Below the pieces are notes generated by a model. That model searched no databases. It was not told the DNA's origin and was given only the letters and a program-made list of their open reading frames with translations. A program made the position numbers and the translations under genes. Of a DNA stretch of 64,000 nucleotides, positions 7,668 through 15,671 are shown in pieces. Numbering within the stretch: position 1 is the first letter of the stretch; each line of letters starts with the position of its first letter. The stretch comes from a virus, in the IMG/VR virus record IMGVR_UViG_3300044634_004833, positions 1 to 64,000 of that record. One strand, 5' to 3'.

Positions 7668-8537
7668 ATGGACGCTCTCGATCTCGTTCCTAATAAAAAA
7701 ATTCAATGCCTCGACCTCGGCTTCGTTGAACTAATCGATGTAATGCCTCGCATCGTCCCAGATGGACAAACCTGCGATTATGCCATTTGCCAAATGGCTA
7801 GAACTAGCTACGGGGCTGGCACCAAAACTGTTAATGAAGACAAGGGTCTTATTAATTACCTTCTTAGAGCAGCGCACACTTCTCCTTTTGAAGCCATAGA
7901 AATAAAAATTCATATGAAAATGCCCATTTTTGTTGCTAGACAAATGATTCGGCACAGATCAAGCAGCGTGAATGAGTCGTCATTAAGATATAGTGTAACA
8001 AAAGATGAATTCTATTTACCAACTGCACAAGAATTAAGACTTCAATCTAAGACAAATAAACAAGGTTCTGAAGGTGCATTAGATTTAGAACAAGCAGAAA
8101 AATATGTAAAGATTATAGAAGACCAAAGTAGAGAGTGTTATAAATGGTATTTGGATATGCTTGATGCCGGAATATCCAGAGAACAAGCCAGAATGATTCT
8201 TCCAGTCAATCTTTACACAGAATGGTATTGGAAACAAGATTTACACAATCTTATGCATCTAATGGCATTAAGATGCGACCACCATGCACAATACGAAATT
8301 CAAGTCTATGGCAATGCCATTTTGGAAATCGTAAGACACCTATGCCCTTGGACTATCGAAGCATGGGATAAATACCACCCCCTCCGTGGAGCAATAAAAC
8401 TAACCAGCCTTGAAAAAGATGCTATTAAAAAACATAATATAGAAAACAATTCTATTTCTTCGATAGGAGAAATAGCCACAGAAAATAAAAGAGAACAGGG
8501 AGAATGGAAAACGAAAGCTAAAGAATTAGGATTTTAA
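7668..8537 (+). CDS. thyX: Flavin-dependent thymidylate synthase
   Basis: A 289-residue ThyX with the signature RHRSSSVNESSLRYS (about residues 94-108), matching RHRxxSxNExSxRY. The enzyme makes dTMP from dUMP using FAD, NADPH and methylene-tetrahydrofolate. Later conserved blocks (SREQARMILPVNLYTEWYWK and HAQYEIQVYGNAI) are intact. ATG 7668 is chosen for its CAGGAGAATC binding site; an in-frame upstream start would fall before the terminator. With dNMP kinase and dUTPase it forms the phage thymidine supply. Confidence 0.96.
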   Translation: MDALDLVPNKKIQCLDLGFVELIDVMPRIVPDGQTCDYAICQMARTSYGAGTKTVNEDKGLINYLLRAAHTSPFEAIEIKIHMKMPIFVARQMIRHRSSSVNESSLRYSVTKDEFYLPTAQELRLQSKTNKQGSEGALDLEQAEKYVKIIEDQSRECYKWYLDMLDAGISREQARMILPVNLYTEWYWKQDLHNLMHLMALRCDHHAQYEIQVYGNAILEIVRHLCPWTIEAWDKYHPLRGAIKLTSLEKDAIKKHNIENNSISSIGEIATENKREQGEWKTKAKELGF

Positions 8538-8561
8538 CAAACAGAATACTAAATATTAATT

Positions 8562-8996
8562 ATGGAAAACTTTATCAATTGGCTTAAAAAAGAAAAAGAA
8601 GTTAGTGCAGAGGAAATCAACAATTCCTCATCTGTGGAGGACATTATTAATAATGTCAAAGCAGTTTGTGTTGACAAATTAAGTATGCAGACAGAAGAGC
8701 AGGTTCCTGCAGCCAAGATTCCCGCTCCACAAACGAAGCCCATGAGTTCTCCAACCGTTGGGGGAGGCAAAGGACAAGTTGCCGGGCCACAGAAAGTGGT
8801 TCCACAACAAAAGGGACAAGCTCCTGCACCACAACAACCACCCGGACAACAACAAGCTAGGCCTTTGGTAGGTGATGGTGGGACTGCGCCAGCCCAAATT
8901 CAAGGACAGAAAGTTAATTTGCCAACTGACCCTACGGCAAGAGAAAAAATGCTTAAAGCCATGCTACAGCGTGGACAAGGGCAAGTTAAAAAATAA
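8562..8996 (+). CDS. Tagged Pro/Gln-rich protein, candidate internal head protein
   Basis: A 144-residue protein. MENFINWLKKEKE is the shared N-terminal tag. After an acidic segment it becomes a low-complexity Pro/Gln/Gly/Ala region (residues 45-120) with a short basic C-terminus (MLQRGQGQVKK), which could bind DNA. TAAATA (8550-8555) lies 6 bases before the ATG and no Shine-Dalgarno is present. It ends in the shared terminator at 8990. Confidence 0.7.
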   Translation: MENFINWLKKEKEVSAEEINNSSSVEDIINNVKAVCVDKLSMQTEEQVPAAKIPAPQTKPMSSPTVGGGKGQVAGPQKVVPQQKGQAPAPQQPPGQQQARPLVGDGGTAPAQIQGQKVNLPTDPTAREKMLKAMLQRGQGQVKK

Positions 8997-9030
8997 TGCA
9001 GACTTTTTGTCTGCATTATTTTAATTTTTG
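8990..9030. terminator. Bidirectional terminator between convergent genes
   Basis: AAATAATGCAGAC (8991-9003) pairs perfectly with GTCTGCATTATTT (9009-9021) around a T5 loop. A U-rich run follows on both strands, so it can end the gene at 8562 (+) and the operon ending at 9040 (-). Confidence 0.88.
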
Positions 9031-9039
9031 AATTAATAA

Positions 9040-10014
9040 TCAAAATTTCCAGCGCAATTTTCTTAATGGGAATCCTTCGACTCCGCTATAGCAGAAGCTA
9101 TCTCCTTGTTTTAGCATTCTGTCTATTACGCTGCTGTGTGCATAGAAGCCTGCTGGGCTTGGATTGCCGGGACCAATATTATTGGTTCCCATATAAAGAC
9201 CCCAGCTATTTAAAATGAAACCATATTCTTGACCTTCTATTGTGGCGTATCCCAAAATTGCCATTTGGTGCGCCCAAGATCCGCTAGGACGACATATACC
9301 ATTCTTATCTCTGCTTGTTGTAAATCCTTGATTAGATGCAACACTTAATGCATAGCCTTGAGCTAATGCTTTCTTGGCAGAAGTCCAATCAGAAACTTTA
9401 GTGGTTGATTTTACAGGATGCTTCTTAACTAGAGGCTCTAAATCATTTGGAACTCCACTCGATCCCCATTGACGGCATAATGACTGAGAGTAATTTGTTA
9501 AATCATATTTGCCATCTAGGAATACTCCACGATTAATAATTCCATATGTATTAACAAATTTAGCAGCCCATGCACCGATGGAGCCATCGCCACGCAATCC
9601 GCCATTTCCTATTTCAATCCTACTTCCTCCATATACAACTTCTTGAACAAGAGGTTGGAATTCTTCATTTTGTCCTTGTGCTATCTCAATGCACATAACA
9701 TGTTCTATTGCTGAACAGCAACCGAATGCGACACAGCTTCCGACTTGACCTTGGTTGCGAGCAGGTAGTACATCACCAGTAACTTGTTTGGCAAAATCCC
9801 AGAGGTATACATGGTCTGGAAGTTCTTCGTCAGCATATGAAAAAGCAGGTGCCTCTGTGAAGTCTTTGATAGGTAGAGTATCGACTATGGCGGTAACAGC
9901 TACTGGGTCATCAACCCACCCGAATTCAACGCCATCTGGCACATAAGTAACTGAGGAATCAAAGCCTTCATTGGCTAGATTAGTCATATATGTTAAATAA
10001 TGTTCATTAGACAT
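9040..10014 (-). CDS. Papain-like (C1 family) cysteine protease
   Basis: A 324-residue C1-type peptidase. ARNQGQVGSCVAF gives the oxyanion Gln88 and nucleophile Cys94 with the papain spacing of six. SWAHQMAILGY gives His249 and FILNSWG gives Asn269. All four catalytic positions are present. No signal peptide is visible, and residues 1-80 may be a propeptide. It is the last gene of a four-gene minus-strand operon, overlapping the preceding gene by 8 bases behind TAGGAGGC. Papain-type proteases are uncommon in phages; the target (host surface or phage precursor) is unknown. Confidence 0.88.
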   Translation of the reverse strand: MSNEHYLTYMTNLANEGFDSSVTYVPDGVEFGWVDDPVAVTAIVDTLPIKDFTEAPAFSYADEELPDHVYLWDFAKQVTGDVLPARNQGQVGSCVAFGCCSAIEHVMCIEIAQGQNEEFQPLVQEVVYGGSRIEIGNGGLRGDGSIGAWAAKFVNTYGIINRGVFLDGKYDLTNYSQSLCRQWGSSGVPNDLEPLVKKHPVKSTTKVSDWTSAKKALAQGYALSVASNQGFTTSRDKNGICRPSGSWAHQMAILGYATIEGQEYGFILNSWGLYMGTNNIGPGNPSPAGFYAHSSVIDRMLKQGDSFCYSGVEGFPLRKLRWKF

Positions 10015-10729
10015 TGATGCCTCCTAGAGCGGTTAGTATTTTATTGAAGTTAGCTTTAATTTTTGTTCTGACTTCTGGTGTTAAAGAAGTGTTGCTATCG
10101 GTTCCGATTTCAGCGTCTGATTTATCGGCGCACATTTCTCTAATAGAGTCAATTTTTCCAGATTGAAGATTTCTATTTGAGAATGTTTTTACAGTAGCAA
10201 ATAGATCTCCTTGTGTTTTGTAATTAGGATTATCTACTTCCTTTAGGGCAAAAGAGTAGATGCTTATTAACTTTTTTACAGAAGCCGACTTGTCTTGTTC
10301 TTGTAATCCACCGTACATACTTTGAACAGCTTCATTGAATTGCTGGTCAGGAGGTGTTGGCGGAACAGGATTTGGCGGCATGGGACCGGGAGGAGTTGGC
10401 GGCACAGGATTGGGTGGCAATGGATCTGGACCGGGGTTTCCGACAACGAGTGTTGTGATGGCGGGATTACTTGGTTTGTTATCAATAGAGGTATAAGCCA
10501 GAACTCTGTATTTTCCTGGTTTTGATGCTACAACAACAGTAGTTTTTCTATCTGTTAGTAGATTTGATGGGAAAACAGATAGTCCTGCGTCTAATGGGAC
10601 GAATTGTACAATTTCGCCTTTTGTTACGGCGGTAATTGGAATGAATACAGAGGGCTCTCCCTTGACTGTTTCTGGCAGAGATATGTCTTGTCCAGAAATT
10701 AAAAACGAAGCGAATAATTGTAAGAACAT
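10007..10729 (-). CDS. Exported Ig-like protein with proline-rich linker
   Basis: A 240-residue protein. The first roughly 15 residues (MFLQLFASFLISGQ) look like a signal peptide. Residues 20-95 have the beta-rich pattern of an Ig-like domain (GKYRVLAYTS...TTLVV). A Pro/Gly linker (PGPDPLPPNPVPPTPP, repeated, about 100-127) leads to a helical C-terminal domain with one Cys. It sits between an unknown gene and the papain-like protease in one operon. The role is unknown; extracytoplasmic action is inferred. Confidence 0.72.
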   Translation of the reverse strand: MFLQLFASFLISGQDISLPETVKGEPSVFIPITAVTKGEIVQFVPLDAGLSVFPSNLLTDRKTTVVVASKPGKYRVLAYTSIDNKPSNPAITTLVVGNPGPDPLPPNPVPPTPPGPMPPNPVPPTPPDQQFNEAVQSMYGGLQEQDKSASVKKLISIYSFALKEVDNPNYKTQGDLFATVKTFSNRNLQSGKIDSIREMCADKSDAEIGTDSNTSLTPEVRTKIKANFNKILTALGGINV

Positions 10730-10738
10730 TTTTTCTCC

Positions 10739-11224
10739 TTATAGTTTTACTGATTCTTTGGTTTGTTCTTTAGATGTCCATTCTTCTATGGCTTTTATAA
10801 CAGCATCTAAAAGTTGAGGTCCATATTTTTGAATAAGAAATGGTAACAGCTTTTCAAATATAACACTTATAAGTTTTGGATTAAGACCTTTTATGTCTAA
10901 ATCTTTGAATAGAGTTGCTATTTCGGGGTCTGATTGTATAACATTTCCTAGTTCTGAAAATGGTTCTTGTTGTTCTCCGACAAGTCCTTTTGGTTTTTCT
11001 TCTTTTGTTTTCCACAAGGATACAATAAAGTCTAGAACTGTAGGGCCAAATAAACGCAGGCATTCCATTACAAATGGAAGGCTAAATCCATTTTTTAAAG
11101 CCGAAGAAACAATACTTAGTACTGTTGGGCCATATTTATTTAATAATTCTCCAACATCAGATGGTGAAAGACCAAATGATTGGGCTTCTAATATACCTAG
11201 TGATTGTGTTTCATTGTTTGACAT
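10739..11224 (-). CDS. Hypothetical helical protein with repeated GPxxL motifs
   Basis: A 161-residue helical protein with three copies of a [YF]GP[TQ][VL]L motif: KYGPTVLSIVS, LFGPTVLDFIV and KYGPQLLDAVI. These probably mark three related amphipathic helices. There is no signal peptide. Family unknown. It is the second gene of the minus-strand operon that ends with the papain-like protease. Confidence 0.65.
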   Translation of the reverse strand: MSNNETQSLGILEAQSFGLSPSDVGELLNKYGPTVLSIVSSALKNGFSLPFVMECLRLFGPTVLDFIVSLWKTKEEKPKGLVGEQQEPFSELGNVIQSDPEIATLFKDLDIKGLNPKLISVIFEKLLPFLIQKYGPQLLDAVIKAIEEWTSKEQTKESVKL

Positions 11225-11226
11225 GA

Positions 11227-11877
11227 TTAATTGCCTTTCGGTTGTAAGTTGTCCAATATGTCTGTGAATAATTTTAAATCTTTTGGAATGTTGCCAAAAT
11301 ATACATTGTTATTTTTAGTATCTTTTACAATAAGCATTCCTTGTGGAAAATTCTTAGAAGCATCTTTATATTGATCATCTGATAAAGAAGCTATATCAAT
11401 AGTTTTAAATGTTATACTGTTATATTTGCCGCCAAAATCTGTATATGGAACATTTATTATTTTGTTTTGTTCTGTGGTTAAAGAATTGTAATTTACATAA
11501 ATTGTAACAGAATATTTATCTGATGGTTTTTCTGGGGCTTTTGCTCCTTCTACTGTTATTTTTGTATTTGCAAAATCTGTTAATCCATTTTTTGTATTTG
11601 CTATAGCAAAAACATTAATAATTGATATGTCTTCAACATTATTAAATGTTAAAGTTTTTTTTGTTGAATCTTCTTTGTATAGACATGGTTTATTTGAAAT
11701 TACCAGCCATTTTACATTACCTTCTGTTCTAGCATTTACAACTATTTGTTTTGTATTTGGTAAAACTTTTATATCTGGAGTCAATTCTAATCCCGGCACA
11801 GCATTTAATTTTTGTGATTGGGATAAAGCAAAATTTGAAAGTAGAAATAATAAGGCTATAGATAATATATTTTTCAT
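11227..11877 (-). CDS. Exported beta-rich hypothetical protein
   Basis: A 216-residue protein with a clear signal peptide (MKNILSIALLFLLSNFALS, cleavage near QSQ). The mature part looks like one Ig-like domain (LPNTKQIVVNARTEG...) followed by an alpha/beta segment. It is the first gene of the four-gene minus-strand operon, with GGAGAGCCC as ribosome-binding site. Secretion to the periplasm is inferred. Confidence 0.7.
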   Translation of the reverse strand: MKNILSIALLFLLSNFALSQSQKLNAVPGLELTPDIKVLPNTKQIVVNARTEGNVKWLVISNKPCLYKEDSTKKTLTFNNVEDISIINVFAIANTKNGLTDFANTKITVEGAKAPEKPSDKYSVTIYVNYNSLTTEQNKIINVPYTDFGGKYNSITFKTIDIASLSDDQYKDASKNFPQGMLIVKDTKNNNVYFGNIPKDLKLFTDILDNLQPKGN

Positions 11878-11892
11878 AGGGCTCTCCTTACT

Positions 11893-11910
11893 AATTGTAT
11901 GTATACAATT
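11893..11910. promoter_or_regulatory. Inverted repeat in the intergenic region, candidate operator
   Basis: AATTGTAT and ATACAATT are perfect 8-bp arms separated by GT. The site lies 15 bases upstream of the minus-strand operon start and next to a possible + promoter (TTGGAA 11909-11914, TATATT 11933-11938). It could be a repressor site serving both directions. Confidence 0.4.
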
Positions 11911-11986
11911 GGAATTTTTTCCTACTGAATACTATATTGAATTTGGGAAGCGAAATAATTGCTTGCCATGTTTTTCTCCTGCTCTC

Positions 11987-12022
11987 AGAGCGTGTAATTT
12001 TTCGGAATTACACGCTCTTTTT
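11987..12022 (+). terminator. Terminator-like hairpin immediately before hldE
   Basis: AGAGCGTGTAATT (11987-11999) pairs perfectly over 13 bp with AATTACACGCTCT (12006-12018), followed by T-rich sequence. It ends only 7 bases before the hldE ATG and there is no ribosome-binding site between, so it likely controls hldE expression. Confidence 0.75.
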
Positions 12023-12028
12023 ATTTAT

Positions 12029-13399
12029 ATGGACGAATTACTTATTGACTTTTTAGCCAAAGATTCAGAATCTAATATTAAAATTAATGTTATTGGCGAT
12101 TCAATGTTTGATGAATATCACAATGTTGAAGTTAAAAGAATAAGCCCGGAATTTCCTATTCCTGTATATAAATCGAATTCTGAAGTGGCATCTAATGGCC
12201 TTTTGCCTGGTGGAGCCGCTAATGTTGCGGCTCAATTAAAATATTTTAATGTTAATGTCGAGTTGGTTTCTTTAATTACGAATTTGGCGAAAGTAGTATT
12301 TGAATCGAATGATGTTAGTACAAAATATTCAAAAATAATAGACAATATGCAGATTCCCACGAAGAGAAGAATATATTCTGAAGGAATTCCTTTGGTAAGG
12401 TGGGATATTGAAAAAGAAAATTTTGGTTTAGATGATATTAAAAAATATTTGATGGATTTAATTATTCCTGATAGTGATTTCAATATTTTTTCTGATTATT
12501 CAAAAGGTTTGTTTAGTTATCCTTGGTTTAGGAAATTTTTTAATCAAGCTCCTTCTTTGGTAGATCCTAAAAATTCTGAAATAGACTTTTGGCAAGATTG
12601 CACTTATTTTAAGCCAAACAGCATAGAGGCTAGGTATTTATCAGAAAAAAAGAACTGGAAAGATCAAATTGAATATTTTATTGATTCAATAAGATGCAAG
12701 CATGTTGTAATTACACAAGGTGGAAATGGAATAGTAGGAAAAGATGAAGATTATTTTGAATACAATCCAAAAGACTTATCTGTAAATCCAGAAAGTTTGG
12801 TAGGGGCAGGAGATTGTTTTGCAGCATTTTTATCGATGGCAGCATGTCGAGGATTCAAGTTGGAGGATGCTGCAAAGATAGCTTATGTTGCCGGTTCATT
12901 GTATGTTAAGAGGAATTTTAACAAGCCTATAAGTCCCGGCGAATTATTGATTCATGCTGGAATTAAACATGTCACAGCCCCGCAGATTTTACAAAACAGA
13001 AATTTTAAATTAGTTGCTACAAATGGTTGTTTTGATTTGGTTCATGCTGGCCATTTGCAAAGTCTTAGGTATGCAAAGCAACAGGGAGATCGTTTAGTAG
13101 TATTGATTAATTCTGATGATAGCGTGGCAAAATTGAAAGGTGACTCCAGACCTATTTTGCCACTTCACAATAGACTACAGATGATAAAGAGTCTGGACAT
13201 GGTTGATTTTGTTGTTGTTTTTGATGAAAACACACCAGAAAATGTTCTTAGGAAAATAATGCCAGATGTTCTAGTAAAAGGTACTGAATACGAAAATAAA
13301 GAAGTGGTTGGTAGTAGCTTTATCAAGGAAATAAAGCTTGCTCCTATGATCAAAGGCATCTCTACAACGGATATTATAAAAAAAATAAAAAATTCATAG
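12029..13399 (+). CDS. hldE: Bifunctional ADP-heptose synthesis enzyme HldE-like (kinase + nucleotidyltransferase)
   Basis: A 456-residue two-domain protein. Residues 15-310 are a PfkB-type sugar kinase (IGDSMFDEYH, PGGAANVAAQL, and GAGDCFAAF at about 259, which carries the catalytic Asp). Residues 325-456 are a cytidylyltransferase-like domain (TNGCFDLVHAGHLQ, GTEY). This is the HldE/RfaE layout, which phosphorylates heptose-7-phosphate at C1 and later makes ADP-heptose for LPS core. ATG 12029 gives the usual N-terminus; the frame is open upstream, but that stretch runs through the divergent gene. A phage role in sugar modification is inferred from the several glycosyltransferase-like genes in the window. 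Confidence 0.92.
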   Translation: MDELLIDFLAKDSESNIKINVIGDSMFDEYHNVEVKRISPEFPIPVYKSNSEVASNGLLPGGAANVAAQLKYFNVNVELVSLITNLAKVVFESNDVSTKYSKIIDNMQIPTKRRIYSEGIPLVRWDIEKENFGLDDIKKYLMDLIIPDSDFNIFSDYSKGLFSYPWFRKFFNQAPSLVDPKNSEIDFWQDCTYFKPNSIEARYLSEKKNWKDQIEYFIDSIRCKHVVITQGGNGIVGKDEDYFEYNPKDLSVNPESLVGAGDCFAAFLSMAACRGFKLEDAAKIAYVAGSLYVKRNFNKPISPGELLIHAGIKHVTAPQILQNRNFKLVATNGCFDLVHAGHLQSLRYAKQQGDRLVVLINSDDSVAKLKGDSRPILPLHNRLQMIKSLDMVDFVVVFDENTPENVLRKIMPDVLVKGTEYENKEVVGSSFIKEIKLAPMIKGISTTDIIKKIKNS

Positions 13400-13412
13400 T
13401 AAATAACTTACT

Positions 13413-13664
13413 ATGAAAAAATTCTCTATTTGGATGGAAGAACGGCTACACGAATTGGCAGCGCCGGGGCAGCAGCCTGCTACTGGTACAGCCCCAGCTA
13501 CTACCAACACTTCTGCTACACAAAAAAACGATCCTAATAGTCCTGCATACAAACTTTTGTTGGCTAAAAATATTGGCAAAGTGATGACAGGCAATAAAAA
13601 AGACACTTTGGCAAACCAATTGGCTTTAGCTGTTGGCGCTACAGGTGAAGGGAAACAAGTTTAA
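13413..13664 (+). CDS. Tagged small protein, candidate internal head protein
   Basis: An 83-residue protein. MKKFSIWMEERLHE is the shared tag, ending in L-H-E. It continues with a Pro/Ala/Thr/Gln-rich stretch (residues 18-42) and a short helical end. TAAATA (13400-13405) lies 7 bases before the ATG with no Shine-Dalgarno. The next tagged gene starts on its stop codon (TAATG). Confidence 0.7.
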   Translation: MKKFSIWMEERLHELAAPGQQPATGTAPATTNTSATQKNDPNSPAYKLLLAKNIGKVMTGNKKDTLANQLALAVGATGEGKQV

Positions 13665-13825
13665 TGACCTTCAAAGAATTTATAAAAATGGATGAGCATA
13701 AATGGAATAATCATGGTGGAGATAGAATGAAAACAATGAGTTCTCATATTAGAAAAGCTTTGCACACAAGCAGAAAGCCTTATATGGGAAGCATACATGA
13801 TTTTAAAAGTAAAAAAGGAAAGTAA
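13664..13825 (+). CDS. Tagged basic 53-residue protein
   Basis: A short gene between the two neighbouring tagged genes. The product begins MTFKEFIKMDEHKW, the closest match here to the T4 capsid-targeting sequence, then is Lys/Arg/His-rich (FKSKKGK at the end), which could suit DNA contact inside a capsid. ATG overlaps the preceding stop, and the following gene starts 1 base after its stop. Confidence 0.72.
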   Translation: MTFKEFIKMDEHKWNNHGGDRMKTMSSHIRKALHTSRKPYMGSIHDFKSKKGK

Positions 13826-13826
13826 G

Positions 13827-15179
13827 ATGTTTGTTGATATTTCTTTTGCTGAATGGCTATTGTTTTCGGAAATGGCAGTTGGTGGTGCGCCACATACATT
13901 CTTGCAGAAGAATCCAAGAAAGCCAGATCAGTCAGATCAGGATTTTATGGTTGTAGCCGGAAATACATTTCCTGTGAAAGATGATTTGAAGAGTGCTGGA
14001 TTTCAATTTTATATGCCGACAAAAACATGGAGCATACCTAGATGGAAATACAAAAGCATGAAGCCAGATTTAAAGGTTAGTTTGGAAAAGAAAGGAATTA
14101 GTTTTGATCCATTCGATATGCCAAGGGAGCAGATGCTGCCCCAAGAAGCACAAGAAAAAACGACTGACGAACAAATAAAAGATGACATTGAAAAAATTGC
14201 TAAAATGAGCAAAAATCAGCAGTATGAAAAGCTTGATGAAATGTTAGAAAAGCTTATCGATGATATTGGCACAATGACAGACGAAGCGAAAAAGAGTCAG
14301 TTGGTTAAGGACTTTTTGGCTATTGCAGCAAAGCTTTATCAATATTCTCCAAGAAACCAATGGCTAATATTTATCCAAAATCCTAAAGCTACAGATGTTC
14401 AAAGCGTTACCAAGTGGCAAAAGCTTGGCAGAAGACTTAAGCAAGGTGCTGATAAGAATAAGATTGCAATCTTTATTCCAATAGTTAAAAAAGAAGAAGC
14501 TATAAAACTTTCACAAGAAGAAGAAGAAAGATTAAAAGACCCACAAATTGAACCGTGGGAAGAAATCGAACTCAGAGATAAACAAAGAGGCGCAGCAACT
14601 GTTTATGGATACAAGATTGGTTATGTTTACGACATTCAAGATACAGAAGCTATTCCAGGTGCAAAAGCATATGATCCAGTATCTTATAGAACAGATAAGA
14701 ATGAGCCAGTTGAGGAATTAAAAGGAATTGTTGCAGCCTTATTAAATTATGCAAGCGAAAAAGGAATTCCTGTAACTTTTGAAGGCATGGATATAAAGAC
14801 TGGTGGATTTGCAACTAAAGACAAAGTAGTAATAAATAATACTTTTGATGGTATTAATAAAGCATCGGTCTTAATTCATGAGCTAGCACATAAATTTTTA
14901 CATTTTGGTCCCGAGAGAAAATCTTATAGAACTAAAGAGGAATATCAAATTGGAGAACTTGAAGCTGAATCAATAGCATCAATTGTATTAAACTTTTTTG
15001 GCTTCAATCCAACTACAGCTCCAAATTATCTTGCTTTATGGCGTGGCGATAAGAAACAAATCAAAGCCAGATCTGAAACTATTAAGAAGGGTGTTCAGGA
15101 ATTTATAAAAGCAATTGAAAAATATTATAGAGATTCTCATGTTCATGAAGACGAGTTTGAACAACAAGAAACAGTATAA
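13827..15179 (+). CDS. ArdC-like antirestriction protein with N-terminal capsid-targeting-like tag
   Basis: A 450-residue protein. Residues 1-15 (DISFAEWLLFSE) carry the shared tag. Residues about 38-75 resemble the small DUF5710-type domain often joined to ArdC-like proteins. Residues about 168-260 match the ArdC N-terminal single-stranded-DNA-binding domain (LYQYSPRNQWLIF and WQKLGRRLKQG). Residues about 330-440 are a zinc metallopeptidase-like domain with HELAH (about 351-355) and a downstream Glu-rich helix (GELEAESIAS). ArdC proteins protect incoming plasmid DNA from restriction. ATG 13827 is chosen over an earlier in-frame ATG at 13797 because AAGGAAAG precedes it and the upstream gene ends at 13825. 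Confidence 0.85.
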   Translation: MFVDISFAEWLLFSEMAVGGAPHTFLQKNPRKPDQSDQDFMVVAGNTFPVKDDLKSAGFQFYMPTKTWSIPRWKYKSMKPDLKVSLEKKGISFDPFDMPREQMLPQEAQEKTTDEQIKDDIEKIAKMSKNQQYEKLDEMLEKLIDDIGTMTDEAKKSQLVKDFLAIAAKLYQYSPRNQWLIFIQNPKATDVQSVTKWQKLGRRLKQGADKNKIAIFIPIVKKEEAIKLSQEEEERLKDPQIEPWEEIELRDKQRGAATVYGYKIGYVYDIQDTEAIPGAKAYDPVSYRTDKNEPVEELKGIVAALLNYASEKGIPVTFEGMDIKTGGFATKDKVVINNTFDGINKASVLIHELAHKFLHFGPERKSYRTKEEYQIGELEAESIASIVLNFFGFNPTTAPNYLALWRGDKKQIKARSETIKKGVQEFIKAIEKYYRDSHVHEDEFEQQETV

Positions 15180-15237
15180 TTAAAATAATATTAATTAATT
15201 AGTTTAAATAGATACCAAATATTTATTTTTTGCTAGT

Positions 15238-15266
15238 TTGTATTAATTTTGTTTTATATATAAATA
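15238..15266 (+). promoter_or_regulatory. Promoter candidate with TATAAATA box
   Basis: TTGTAT (15238-15243) and TATAAATA (15259-15266) with 15 bases between. TATAAATA is the exact T4 late-promoter -10 consensus. It lies 65 bases before the gene at 15331, in the 150-base gap after the ArdC-like gene, which holds no other feature. Confidence 0.45.
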
Positions 15267-15330
15267 AAGTGTTTAGTATGAATGAAATGTGTGTAAGAAA
15301 GGATTTTTAGTAATATATAGGAGGTTTATT

Positions 15331-15600
15331 ATGTCAAAGCGCTTTGATTTTGGTGAAGACGATTTCTTCAAGAAAGACGACGACGGCAGCAGCGAAGAAA
15401 TAAACTTCAGAGATGAGTTGTTTGCAGCACAGCAGGAACAAACAGATCTTTTGAAAATGGATGTAGACGAAAAGATTTTAAATGATGCAATATCTTTGGC
15501 GAGTAAAGATTGGATTTGGTGTTTTAGAAGTGCAAAAAGTAAAATTGATATTATTGCTAGAACATATAGAAGTTTGAAAAAAATTGTTGATAAGAAATAA
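15331..15600 (+). CDS. Hypothetical acidic protein
   Basis: An 89-residue protein with an acidic first half (GEDDFFKKDDDGSSEE) and a basic helical second half (WIWCFRSAKSKIDII). Family unknown. ATG 15331 follows a strong TAGGAGG ribosome-binding site. A terminator follows it at 15623. Confidence 0.75.
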   Translation: MSKRFDFGEDDFFKKDDDGSSEEINFRDELFAAQQEQTDLLKMDVDEKILNDAISLASKDWIWCFRSAKSKIDIIARTYRSLKKIVDKK

Positions 15601-15622
15601 AAAAATAATTTTTCTAACTTTA

Positions 15623-15660
15623 TTAACCGGAGAGAGAAATCCTCCGGTTAATTTTTTTTT
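15623..15660 (+). terminator. Intrinsic terminator before the PrkA operon
   Basis: TTAACCGGAG (15623-15632) pairs with CTCCGGTTAA (15642-15651), then nine T. The GGAG right after the T-run serves the next gene at 15672, so that operon would need read-through or its own start. Confidence 0.92.
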
Positions 15661-15671
15661 GGAGATAGCTT

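Noticed and set aside
11627-12028. A longer HldE with about 130 extra N-terminal residues
   Set aside because: The extension lies opposite the signal peptide gene 11227-11877 and across the terminator hairpin; the family N-terminus fits ATG 12029.
13395-13415. CATAGTAA/TTACTATG inverted repeat at a start codon as an operator
   Set aside because: Only 8-bp AT-rich arms and no second copy; it may arise by chance and overlaps the TAAATA box already described.
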